64,000 nucleotides of DNA from Palsa-1233 sp963796635. Lineage in GTDB: Bacteria; Gemmatimonadota; Gemmatimonadetes; Gemmatimonadales; GWC2-71-9. This document shows positions 1-8,446 of this stretch, piece by piece. The translations under genes and the position numbers were made by a program. Numbering within the stretch: position 1 is the stretch's first letter; each line of letters opens with the position of its first letter. Below the pieces are notes generated by a model that was not told the origin of the DNA, made no database searches, and saw nothing but the letters and a program-made list of their open reading frames with translations. Location of the stretch: contig CAWCMH010000001.1 of NCBI GenBank assembly GCA_963796635.1, positions 558,001-622,000 on the forward strand, written 5' to 3'.

Positions 1-2091
1 ACCGGCTGCGGCGAAGCGATCCAGGCGGACGAGCGGTATTGTCCGCGCTGCGGCGTGACCGCGATGTGGCGTCCGGGGGCGCGCGGCACGGCGGCCACCC
101 GGACGCCGCCGGCGCCGTCGGCCGCGTGGGAGCGGGTGCTCGAACGCCTGCGGGACGCGACCGCCGGCGATTACGACATCCTGCGCGAACTGGGCCGCGG
201 CGGCATGGCGGCCGTCTATCTCGCGCGCGAAGTGCGGCTCAGCCGCCTGGTGGCGCTCAAGGTGATGTCGCCGGCGCTGCTGATGGATGACGAAATGGTG
301 GACCGTTTTCGCCAGGAAGCGGTGACGCTCGCCAACGTCAACCATCCCAACATCGTGCCGATCTTCACGGTGCAGGAACTCGACGACCTCGACTTCTTCG
401 TGATGAAGTTCATCGAGGGTCGCGGTCTCGACGCCCTGATCCAGGAGGTGGGGCAGTTCCCGATCGACATGGTGCGGGCGCTGCTGTTCGAAGTCGGCAG
501 CGCGCTGGCCGCGGCCCACCGGCGCGGCATCATTCATCGCGACGTGAAGCCGGCCAACATCCTGGTCGATGTCGACGGCAATGCCATCGTCACCGATTTC
601 GGTATCGCCAAGGTCGCCGAGCGTCCCGGCCTGACGGCGACCGGGGCGACCGTCGGCACGCCGGCCTACATGAGTCCGGAGCAATGCCTCGGCGCCGAGG
701 TGACCGGCGCGTCCGATCAGTATTCGCTCGGCATCGTCGCGTACGAACTGCTGACGGGGCGTGCGCCGTTCGGCGGATCGACGCTGGTGGTGATGCGCGC
801 CCATATCGAAACCCTCCCGCGGTCGATCCGCGATCTGCGCCCCGATTGTCCCGAAGAGCTCGAGACGGCGATCATGCGCATGGTGAGCAAGACGGCCGCA
901 GAACGCTGGCCCTCGCTGACCCAGGCGCTCGCGGCGGCCGGTGCGGTGGCCGTGAGCGAAGAGTCGCCGGTGCAACTGGCGCTGGCCGAACTGGCTTCGC
1001 GCGGTGTCACCCGCATCCCGCCCGATATCGCGGCGACGCCTCCACGCACGACACCGTCGGCGCGCGGTGCGCGGTCCCGCGCCGCGGGCTCGTCTCGTGC
1101 GACGCCGCCACGACCGGACGGCGGCGGAAAGCGGCGCGCGTGGTGGCTCGCAGTCCCGGCGTCGGCGCTCGCGATCGCGGCAATATGGGCGCTGCTTCCG
1201 ACGCGGCATCCCACGGTGCCGCCGGCCGTACCGGACACGACGCCGATGTCCACCGTGGTTGCCCCTCCACCGGCCCCGGCGCCGCAGCAACCGTCCAGTG
1301 CGTCGGCTCCCGCGCCTGCGGCCGTCGCCGCCGCCGCCGTGCACATCGCGCGGCTGGATTCGGCCGCGCGAACATTGCACTTTGGCGAACAGCGCACGCT
1401 GCATGTACTGCGAGGGGTGCCGGTCCGGTGGAGTTCGTCGCGCCCCGAAGTGGCCGAAGTCAACGGACGCACCGGCGTTGTCATCGCGGGACGCACGGCC
1501 GGGCGGGCATGGATCGTCGCGGCGGGCACCGCTGTCGCCGACTCGGTGCAGATGATCGTGTCCGCCACCACGACCGTTGCCGCGGCCGATGCGCCATCGA
1601 CCCGTGCTCCGGTTGCACCGCCACCGGTGGCGAGCGCGGCGACTTCCGAGCCGACGCTGCCGCCACCCCTGCCGCCGCCGCCGGCGGTGAACCCGCCGGC
1701 GATCAAGGGTGCGGCGTCCGGCCCGGACGGTGTCGCGGTGTCACACCTGGTGGAAGCCTGCCTTGGCGCCTTTAACAGTCGCGACCCTGCGAGCATCATG
1801 CGCGCCTACAACCCGCGGGACGATATCGACCAGCAGAATCTGCGGTCGCTTCTCAAGGCCGCGACCGGTGCCCGGTTCGCTGCCGGGCTGTCGAGCAAGG
1901 CCGCGCCGGCGCTGACCGATCTGGGTGGCGGCACGATGAGCCTGATCTTCTGGGCCACGTTCCAGGTCTCCGGAAATTTCGCGGTCGGCAGCGGGACGCG
2001 CGGGCCATTCGCGTTTGCCCTGGAGTTGCATCGCACCGATGGAAAGTGGTCGAGCAATGGGTGCCGGTCGACGGGGACGCTGAAGCTCTAG
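1..2091 (+). CDS. Ser/Thr protein kinase, membrane-anchored, with Ig-like and NTF2-like tail (5' partial)
   Basis: Hanks-type kinase that would phosphorylate Ser/Thr on cytoplasmic targets. The frame is open from base 1, so the true start is upstream. The first visible residues (CGEAIQADERYCPRCG) are the second knuckle of a zinc ribbon. Kinase motifs follow: glycine loop GRGGMAAVYLA, the VALKV lysine, HRDVKPANIL near residue 180, DFGIAK, and GTPAYMSPEQ in the activation segment. A single membrane helix lies near residues 381-400, then a Pro/Ala-rich linker, a roughly 75-residue BIG2/Ig-like segment (about 447-520), another Pro linker and a C-terminal domain of about 120 residues resembling SnoaL/NTF2-like folds. 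The tail is probably periplasmic and could sense a ligand (inference). It precedes the sugar-utilisation block, but no functional link is shown. Confidence 0.9.
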   Translation, partial: TGCGEAIQADERYCPRCGVTAMWRPGARGTAATRTPPAPSAAWERVLERLRDATAGDYDILRELGRGGMAAVYLAREVRLSRLVALKVMSPALLMDDEMVDRFRQEAVTLANVNHPNIVPIFTVQELDDLDFFVMKFIEGRGLDALIQEVGQFPIDMVRALLFEVGSALAAAHRRGIIHRDVKPANILVDVDGNAIVTDFGIAKVAERPGLTATGATVGTPAYMSPEQCLGAEVTGASDQYSLGIVAYELLTGRAPFGGSTLVVMRAHIETLPRSIRDLRPDCPEELETAIMRMVSKTAAERWPSLTQALAAAGAVAVSEESPVQLALAELASRGVTRIPPDIAATPPRTTPSARGARSRAAGSSRATPPRPDGGGKRRAWWLAVPASALAIAAIWALLPTRHPTVPPAVPDTTPMSTVVAPPPAPAPQQPSSASAPAPAAVAAAAVHIARLDSAARTLHFGEQRTLHVLRGVPVRWSSSRPEVAEVNGRTGVVIAGRTAGRAWIVAAGTAVADSVQMIVSATTTVAAADAPSTRAPVAPPPVASAATSEPTLPPPLPPPPAVNPPAIKGAASGPDGVAVSHLVEACLGAFNSRDPASIMRAYNPRDDIDQQNLRSLLKAATGARFAAGLSSKAAPALTDLGGGTMSLIFWATFQVSGNFAVGSGTRGPFAFALELHRTDGKWSSNGCRSTGTLKL

Positions 2092-2115
2092 GTTGGTGTG
2101 AACCGTTGCATCACC

Positions 2116-2144
2116 TTGACAGCCCTCCGATTACACGTTAGAAA
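2116..2144 (+). promoter_or_regulatory. Candidate sigma70-like promoter for the susC operon
   Basis: TTGACA at 2116-2121 is a perfect -35 match. A 17-base spacer leads to TAGAAA at 2139-2144, which matches four of six -10 positions. It lies in the 139-base gap between the kinase stop and the SusC start and is AT-richer than its surroundings. No other promoter-like pair is evident before the GH genes. Confidence 0.4.
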
Positions 2145-2178
2145 CAATGTCAATCAAATCGTGACAACGTGTGCCGGA

Positions 2179-2200
2179 CCAGTCATCGGCTGGGTTTTTT
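2179..2200 (+). terminator. Weak terminator/attenuator-like hairpin in the susC leader
   Basis: CCAG (2179-2182), a seven-base loop and CTGG (2190-2193) are followed by G and six T residues. The stem is only four pairs. It could be the kinase-gene terminator or, because it lies downstream of the candidate promoter at 2116-2144, an attenuator for susC. Structure prediction is needed to rank these. Confidence 0.3.
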
Positions 2201-2208
2201 CACGGGTT

Positions 2209-2224
2209 CCTCCTTTCGCGGGGG
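2209..2224 (+). promoter_or_regulatory. Possible RBS-sequestering hairpin before susC
   Basis: CCTCC at 2209-2213, itself an anti-Shine-Dalgarno sequence, can pair (one G-T wobble) with GGGGG at 2220-2224, the ribosome-binding site six bases before the susC ATG. The loop is TTTCGC. This could limit SusC translation, but a five-pair stem is weak evidence. Confidence 0.25.
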
Positions 2225-2230
2225 TCGCGT

Positions 2231-5194
2231 ATGAATCGGTGGGCGTATGTCCTGGCGCTGTTCGCGGCGGTATCGTTCACCACGACTGCCGCGGCGCAGG
2301 GTGCGACGGGAACCATTCGGGGGCACGTCGTCACTGACTCGACCTTGCGCGCATTGCCTGGCGTGACGGTCACCTACGGCACTCGCACCGCGGTGACGCA
2401 GCCGGATGGCAGCTACGTAATCAACGATGCGACGGTCGGCACCGACTCGCTCCGTGCGAGGCTGATCGGATACGTGCCGGTGACGCGCGCCGTGACCGTG
2501 ACGGCGTCCGAGGTTACCACGGTCGATTTCACGATGACGCGTGCCGCGGTGCAGCTCGCCGAACTGGTGGCGACCGGGTACGGCACGCAGCGCGCGGGCA
2601 ACATCACCGGCGCGGTGACACAGGTCGGTGCCGAGAACTTCAACCCCGGCCGCATCATCAGCCCGGCCAACCTGATCCAGAACAAGATCCCGGGCGTGCA
2701 GGTGGTGGACAACAACGAGCCCGGCGGCGGGCTGTCGATCCGGATCCGCGGAACCACCTCGATCAACGCCAGCAGTGAACCACTGTACGTGCTCGACGGC
2801 GTGCCGCTCGGCACCGGCTCGGGCGGCGGACTGTCGGCCGGCCGCGATCCGCTCAATTTCCTCAATCCCAACGATATCGCGAGCATCACGGTGCTGCGCG
2901 ACGCATCGTCGGCGTCGATCTACGGGTCGAACGCCGCGAACGGCGTGGTGCTGATCCAGACGAAGATCGGGCAGGGCGCATCGCACGTGGAGTACAGCAC
3001 CAGCTTCTCGTCATCGTCGGTGACGCGGCTGCCGTCGATGCTCACCGCCAGCCAGTTCGCGGCGGCGGTCCAGCAGTACGCGCCGCAGAACGCAAGCCAG
3101 CTGTTCGCCGACAATACCGACTGGTTTGGCCTGGTGGACCGGACCGCGTACGGCCAGGACCACAATATTTCGGTGGCGGGTTCGACGGCCAACTCGAATT
3201 ACCGGGTGTCCCTGGCGTATCTCAACGAGGATGGCATCATCCGCGGCTCCAGCACGGAGAACGCATCACTGGGGATCAATTTCGAGCAGCATCTCCTGAG
3301 CAACAACCTGACCGTCACCGCGAACGTGCGAGGCTCCCGCGCGGTCGATCAGTTTACTCCCGGCGGGGTGCTGTCGAATGCGGCGCAGATGGGCCCGACG
3401 CAGCCGGTGCATGACACGGGCAGCGCCACCGGATATTACAACTGGCCCGGATTGAGCATCCAGTCGGCCGACAATCCGCTGGAGATCCTCGCGTACGCCA
3501 CCGACCAGGGGACGACGTATCGCAGCGTCGGCAACGTGCTGACGGCGTATCGCATGCCGTTCCTGCCGGCACTCACGGCCACGCTGAACCTGGGCTACGA
3601 CGTGACCAAGGCGGATCGCGAGACCTTCAACTCCGGGTTGCTGCACAATCAGGAAGCGTCGGGAACCAACGGCACCGATTACCGCGCCGACAACACCGCG
3701 GTCAACTCGGTGCTGGAGGCCTATGGCGACTACGCGGCGCCCTTCGCGTCGGGCAACATCGACATCACGGCCGGATACTCGTACGCCCAGTACCACGCGG
3801 TCTATCCGTACACCAGCCTGTCCGGTCTCAGCACGAACCTGCTGGGCACCAACGGCTTTCCGGCGGCGCAAACCGTGCAGAACGGCCTCGACATCGAGGA
3901 CAGCCGGCTGATTTCGTTCTTCGGACGCGGCACGTACAACTATGCCGACAAGTATCTCGCCGACGTCAGCGTCCGGCGCGACGGCTCCTCGCGGTTCGGG
4001 CCCAGCAATGCGTGGGGGACGTTCCCCGCGGCGTCGGTGGGCTGGCGGCTGTCGCGCGAACCGTTCATGCGCGGCTCCGGGCTGTCCGACCTCAAGCTGC
4101 GCGCCTCGTGGGCGCGTACCGGCAACCAGTCGTTCGCCAACTATCAGCAGTACGCCGCCTACACCGTCAGCAACGCGCAGGCCGAAGCGCAGTTCGGCGA
4201 TTCATTCGTGACCACGATCCGGCCGAGCGCCGTCGATCCCAACATCAAGTGGGAGGCGACCAAGTCGTGGGACTTCGGCCTTGATTGGGGCTTGGCGCAC
4301 GAGCGATTCACCGGCTCGGTCGACTGGTACACCAAGACGACGGACGACCTGATCTTCACCGTCCCGGTCGCGGCCGGCACCAACTTCTCGAATTTCCTGA
4401 CGACCAACATCGGCAGCATGCGCAACCGGGGCATTGAGCTGAACCTCAACGCCGACATCCTGCGCGGCGGGTCGCACGGGTTCAACTGGACGGCGAATTT
4501 CAATGCCAGCCACAACGCCAACGTGTTGCTGTCGATCAACCCGTACGGCGGCGCCGTGCAGCAGATCCTGGTGGGGGGCGTGGCCGGTGGCGTTGGCACG
4601 ACGATCCAGGTGCTCGAACCGGGTCAGCCGATCAACTCGTTCTTCGTCTGCCAGCAGGCCTATACCGGCGGCAAGCCGACCGAGGGGAAGTACATCAGCC
4701 TGATGGGCGACAGCGTGGTGTCGGGGTGCGCCAACACCAATCGCCGCGCCGATCACAACCCGGCGCCCTCGTGGATCCTGGGCCACACGTCGTACATGGG
4801 ATTTGGCAAGTTCGACCTGAGCTTCACGCTGCGGGCCTACCTCGGCAACTATGTCTACAACAACGTCGCGTCGAACCTGGGAGATTACGCCGAACTCACC
4901 CGCGGGTCGCCGTACAACCTGCAATCCTCGGTCCTGACGACCGGCTTCACGCAGCCGCAGTACCTGTCGGACTACTACGTCGAGAACGGCTCGTTCCTGC
5001 GGATGGACAACATCACGGTCGGGTACACGTTCCATTACGCCGACGCCCCGATCCGCGTGTATGTCACGGCGCAGAATGTCTTCACGATCACCGGCTACAG
5101 CGGCGTCGATCCGACGGCCGGGCTCAACGGCATCGACAACAACATCTATCCGCGGTCACGCATCGTGACCGGCGGACTGAGCGTCCAGTTCTAG
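2231..5194 (+). CDS. susC: SusC/RagA-type TonB-linked outer-membrane transporter
   Basis: TonB-dependent oligosaccharide importer in the outer membrane, 987 residues. The chosen ATG gives a clean signal peptide (MNRWAYVLALFAAVSF... ending near AAAQ) and has GGGGG six bases upstream; an in-frame ATG at 2171 would put extra hydrophilic residues before the signal. Domains in order: carboxypeptidase-regulatory-like beta sandwich (GTIRGHVVTDS...), a TonB-box-like ELVATGYGTQ, the SusC plug with the IRIRGTTSINASSEPLYVLDG signature, then the 22-strand barrel ending in a terminal Phe (GGLSVQF). The SusD partner gene starts 40 bases downstream. Substrate is not readable from SusC alone; the neighbours suggest alpha-glucan or galactan oligosaccharides. 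Confidence 0.95.
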   Translation: MNRWAYVLALFAAVSFTTTAAAQGATGTIRGHVVTDSTLRALPGVTVTYGTRTAVTQPDGSYVINDATVGTDSLRARLIGYVPVTRAVTVTASEVTTVDFTMTRAAVQLAELVATGYGTQRAGNITGAVTQVGAENFNPGRIISPANLIQNKIPGVQVVDNNEPGGGLSIRIRGTTSINASSEPLYVLDGVPLGTGSGGGLSAGRDPLNFLNPNDIASITVLRDASSASIYGSNAANGVVLIQTKIGQGASHVEYSTSFSSSSVTRLPSMLTASQFAAAVQQYAPQNASQLFADNTDWFGLVDRTAYGQDHNISVAGSTANSNYRVSLAYLNEDGIIRGSSTENASLGINFEQHLLSNNLTVTANVRGSRAVDQFTPGGVLSNAAQMGPTQPVHDTGSATGYYNWPGLSIQSADNPLEILAYATDQGTTYRSVGNVLTAYRMPFLPALTATLNLGYDVTKADRETFNSGLLHNQEASGTNGTDYRADNTAVNSVLEAYGDYAAPFASGNIDITAGYSYAQYHAVYPYTSLSGLSTNLLGTNGFPAAQTVQNGLDIEDSRLISFFGRGTYNYADKYLADVSVRRDGSSRFGPSNAWGTFPAASVGWRLSREPFMRGSGLSDLKLRASWARTGNQSFANYQQYAAYTVSNAQAEAQFGDSFVTTIRPSAVDPNIKWEATKSWDFGLDWGLAHERFTGSVDWYTKTTDDLIFTVPVAAGTNFSNFLTTNIGSMRNRGIELNLNADILRGGSHGFNWTANFNASHNANVLLSINPYGGAVQQILVGGVAGGVGTTIQVLEPGQPINSFFVCQQAYTGGKPTEGKYISLMGDSVVSGCANTNRRADHNPAPSWILGHTSYMGFGKFDLSFTLRAYLGNYVYNNVASNLGDYAELTRGSPYNLQSSVLTTGFTQPQYLSDYYVENGSFLRMDNITVGYTFHYADAPIRVYVTAQNVFTITGYSGVDPTAGLNGIDNNIYPRSRIVTGGLSVQF

Positions 5195-5234
5195 GCGGCA
5201 CCATGCACTCGGACCTACCGGGGGGGATCGATCC

Positions 5235-6809
5235 ATGAGCGTACGAATGTCTACGGTGCTCGCCGCCGCGGCTTTCGGAGTACTGTGCGTCCTGGGTTGC
5301 ACCGATACCGTGGTGCTTCCCAAGAGCACCATCACGCAGGCCAACATCTTTGCCGATCCGAAGGCGTACGAAGAACTGCTGGCCAAGGTCTATGCCGGAC
5401 TGGCCGTGAGCGGCCAGCAGGGGCCTGCCGGGAGTCCGGATATCCAGGGTATCGACGAAGGATTCTCTCAGTACATCCGGCTGTACTGGGAGACCGAGGA
5501 GTTGCCGACCGACGCCGCCGTCATCGCCTGGGGCGACATCGGATTGCCGGAAATGAATACCATGACCTGGACCGCCCAGAGCAACATGGTGGTCGCGATG
5601 TATTACCGGATCTTCTTCCAGGTCACCATGGCCAACGAATTCCTGCGCGAGACCAATCCCGACACGCTGACGGCGCGCAACGTCAGCCCCACCTTGCGGG
5701 CCACCATCCAGACGTACCGGGCGGAGGCACGGTTCCTTCGCGCGCTGAGCTACTGGCATGGTATCGACCTCTTCGGCAGCATTCCGCTGGTGACCGAAAA
5801 CAGCCCGATCGGTGGCGCCCCGCCGGCCCAGGTGAGTCGCGACAGTCTCTACAACTACGTCGTGAGTGAGCTCAACGCGATCCAGGCCGACCTGCCGGCA
5901 CCGGGCCCGGCCACGTACGGTCGCGCGACCACGGCCGCGGCGTCGATGCTGCTGGCCGAGCTCTATCTCAATGCCCAGGTCTATACCGGGACGGCGCAGT
6001 GGGCGTTGGCGCAGTCGTCCGCGGAGGCCGTGATCAATTCCGGCGCCTTCCAGATCGACTCGAACTTTCGCCACCCGTTCATGGCCGACAACAACACGTC
6101 GCCGGAGATCGTCTTTGCGGTACCGCAGGATGGAACCCACACGCAGACCTACGGCGGCGTGAATTTTCTGGTGCACGCCGAATGTGGCGGCAACATGAAC
6201 AATTCGAGCTACGGCCTCGACGGCTGCTGGTACGGGCTCCGCCTGAAACAGCAGATGTACCACCTGTTCGATCCGTCGGACAAGCGGGCCTCGTACTTCT
6301 GGACCAGTGGTCAGACTGTCGACGTGACGAACATCAGCGACTTCAGTACCGGCATTCCGGCCCCCAAGTTCACGAATGTCAAGTCGACCGGTGGTTCGGG
6401 CTCGAACCCCAGTTTCGTCGACACCGACTTCCCGATGTTTCGACTGGCCGAAGCGTACCTGATCTATGCCGAGACGTTCCTGCGTGGTGGCGGCGGGACG
6501 CAGGCGCAGGCACTCGCGTACGTCAACACGCTTCGGGAGCGCGCCTACGGCGGTCCGGCGGGCGACATCACGGCGTCGCAGCTGACGTTGCCCTTCATTC
6601 TCGACGAACGCGGTCGCGAACTGCTGTGGGAAGCCCACCGGCGGACCGACCTGGTCCGGTTCAACGAGTTCACCGGCGGTGACTACATCTGGGCATGGAA
6701 GGGCGGCCCGGCGGCCGGCATGGCCACCGATGCGCACTACAATCTCTATCCGCTGCCGGCGTCCGAACTGGTTGCCAACCCCAACCTCAAGCAGAACCCC
6801 GGGTACTGA
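5235..6809 (+). CDS. susD: SusD/RagB-family outer-membrane lipoprotein
   Basis: Glycan-binding lipoprotein that sits as a lid on SusC, 524 residues. It has a lipoprotein signal with lipobox-like VLGC (Cys near residue 23), then the alpha-helical TPR-like SusD fold (for example the AEARFLRALSYWHGIDLFG helix typical of the family) and a C-terminal SusD domain with FRLAEAYLIYAETFLRGG and LDERGRELLWEAHRRTDLVRF, both strongly family-like. Co-transcribed with susC. Start chosen for the lipobox distance and the GGGGGGATCGATCC upstream. Confidence 0.95.
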   Translation: MSVRMSTVLAAAAFGVLCVLGCTDTVVLPKSTITQANIFADPKAYEELLAKVYAGLAVSGQQGPAGSPDIQGIDEGFSQYIRLYWETEELPTDAAVIAWGDIGLPEMNTMTWTAQSNMVVAMYYRIFFQVTMANEFLRETNPDTLTARNVSPTLRATIQTYRAEARFLRALSYWHGIDLFGSIPLVTENSPIGGAPPAQVSRDSLYNYVVSELNAIQADLPAPGPATYGRATTAAASMLLAELYLNAQVYTGTAQWALAQSSAEAVINSGAFQIDSNFRHPFMADNNTSPEIVFAVPQDGTHTQTYGGVNFLVHAECGGNMNNSSYGLDGCWYGLRLKQQMYHLFDPSDKRASYFWTSGQTVDVTNISDFSTGIPAPKFTNVKSTGGSGSNPSFVDTDFPMFRLAEAYLIYAETFLRGGGGTQAQALAYVNTLRERAYGGPAGDITASQLTLPFILDERGRELLWEAHRRTDLVRFNEFTGGDYIWAWKGGPAAGMATDAHYNLYPLPASELVANPNLKQNPGY

Positions 6810-6829
6810 ACGGTTCCGGGGCAAGTCCC

Positions 6830-8446
6830 GTGGTGGCGCAGCCCGATCGCTCCGGTGGTCGGGCTGCGTCGCGTTCGGCCTGGCAGCACATCGCCGTCAC
6901 TGGCTGCCTGATCGTGAGCGGTGGTTGCTCGAGCAACGGCGTGACGGCCCCACCGGGCGGCACGGCGACTGGCCGGCCATCCCTCGCGACCACGTACCGT
7001 CCGTCTGGTCACGCCGCCGCCGGCGACGTCTTCGTCCAGCTGTTCGAATGGAAGTGGACCGACATTGCGAATGAGTGCGAGACCGTGCTCGGCCCGGCAG
7101 GCTTTGCCGCCGTGCAGGTGTCGCCGCCGCAGGAGCACAGTGTTGTCCCGACCCACGATTGGAGCGAGCGGTACCAGCCGGTGAGCTACCGCATCGATCG
7201 CAGCCGCTCGGGTTCGGGCGCCGAGTTCACGGACATGGTGCAGCGGTGCGGGGCCGCGGGCGTCGCCATTTACGTCGATGCGGTGATCAATCACATGACC
7301 AACTACCCCAGCCCCGGCGTGGGAAGTGACGGAACCGCCTATACCAAGTACGACTATCCCGGACTGTATGCACCGGGCGATTTCCATTCGTCGTGTCAGG
7401 TCACCGACTACGGCAATGCGGCGAACGTGCAAGATTGTGAACTGCTGTCGCTCCCCGATCTCGACACCGGCAGCCCGTCGGTGCGGCAGAAGATCGCCGG
7501 GTATCTGATCATGCTCGCCCGGCTTGGCGTCGGCGGGTTCCGGATCGACGCCGCGAAACACATCCAGCAGGTGGAGCTCGACGACATTCTTGCCATCGTC
7601 GATTCCACACTGCAGGCGGAGAGTCGCCCGCTGCCGTATTACTTCCTCGAGGTGAGCACCGGACCGGGCGAGGCGCTCGGGCCGAAGGATTACTTCGGCG
7701 AGGCGTATGCGTCGGGCGGCAGCGCCGACATCACCGAATTCATCTTCACCGGAGTGGACGACAAGTTTCGCGCTGCCGGAGGGCAGTTCCTGGCACAGCT
7801 CAATCCCGATGGTCCGCCGGGAAGCCAGTTCTCCGCGTCGGCGTGGGGGTTGATCCCGTCCGACAAGGCCGTGGTCTTTCTCGTGAACCACGACACGCAG
7901 CACAACTGCGGGCTCGGGTACCGCGACGGCGACCTCTTCCGGATCGCCAATGTCTGGATGCTGGCGCAGCCGTACGGCTACCCCAAGATTCTGTCGAGCT
8001 ACGCGTTCAGCTGTCCGGCTGAGAACTCCATGGGCCCACCCTCCGATGCGCAGGGCAACACCAGCACGGTCCGGTGCGCGGCATCGATGGAAACCGCGGT
8101 CGACGGCGACTGGGTGTGCGAACATCGCGACCCGGCGATTCGCAACATGGTGCGGTTTCGCAGGGTGGTGGCCGGCACCGGCGTCAACCACTGGTGGGAC
8201 AATGGCGGCAACGCGATCGCGTTTGCGCGCGGGGACCGCGGCTTTGTCGCGATCAATGGGGAGGCCGACTCGCTCGATGTCAGCCTGCAGACCGGACTCG
8301 CCCCCGGCCGCTATTGCGACCTGACCACCAGCACGCTGCTCACCGGATGCAACGGGCGCACCGTGACGATCGACTCCACTGGCACCCTGACCGTGACCCT
8401 CGCCTCGCGCCACGCCCTGGCAATCGATGCGGCGACACACTTGTAG
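6830..8446 (+). CDS. GH13 alpha-amylase, secreted lipoprotein, animal-amylase-like
   Basis: Endo-acting alpha-1,4-glucan hydrolase. No ATG fits the signal; the GTG at 6830 (or the adjacent GTG at 6833) gives a lipoprotein signal with lipobox SGGC. The four GH13 conserved regions are present: DAVINH, GGFRIDAAKH (nucleophile Asp and the Lys-His pair), FLEVST (acid/base Glu) and FLVNHDTQ (transition-state Asp). Phrases such as SPPQEHS and ERYQPVSYRIDRSRSGSG resemble animal and actinobacterial chloride-dependent amylases (GH13_24/32-like, from memory). The C-terminal part contains a small all-beta domain. It follows SusD by 20 bases, so it probably acts at the cell surface feeding SusC/D. Confidence 0.9.
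   Translation: MVAQPDRSGGRAASRSAWQHIAVTGCLIVSGGCSSNGVTAPPGGTATGRPSLATTYRPSGHAAAGDVFVQLFEWKWTDIANECETVLGPAGFAAVQVSPPQEHSVVPTHDWSERYQPVSYRIDRSRSGSGAEFTDMVQRCGAAGVAIYVDAVINHMTNYPSPGVGSDGTAYTKYDYPGLYAPGDFHSSCQVTDYGNAANVQDCELLSLPDLDTGSPSVRQKIAGYLIMLARLGVGGFRIDAAKHIQQVELDDILAIVDSTLQAESRPLPYYFLEVSTGPGEALGPKDYFGEAYASGGSADITEFIFTGVDDKFRAAGGQFLAQLNPDGPPGSQFSASAWGLIPSDKAVVFLVNHDTQHNCGLGYRDGDLFRIANVWMLAQPYGYPKILSSYAFSCPAENSMGPPSDAQGNTSTVRCAASMETAVDGDWVCEHRDPAIRNMVRFRRVVAGTGVNHWWDNGGNAIAFARGDRGFVAINGEADSLDVSLQTGLAPGRYCDLTTSTLLTGCNGRTVTIDSTGTLTVTLASRHALAIDAATHL

Noticed and set aside
5124..6824. Long antisense open frames opposite SusD, the amylases, the GH5-like gene, malQ/MFS and fusA
   Set aside because: High GC at third positions creates long open antisense frames; their translations are Arg/His-rich, lack motifs and lie opposite well-supported genes.
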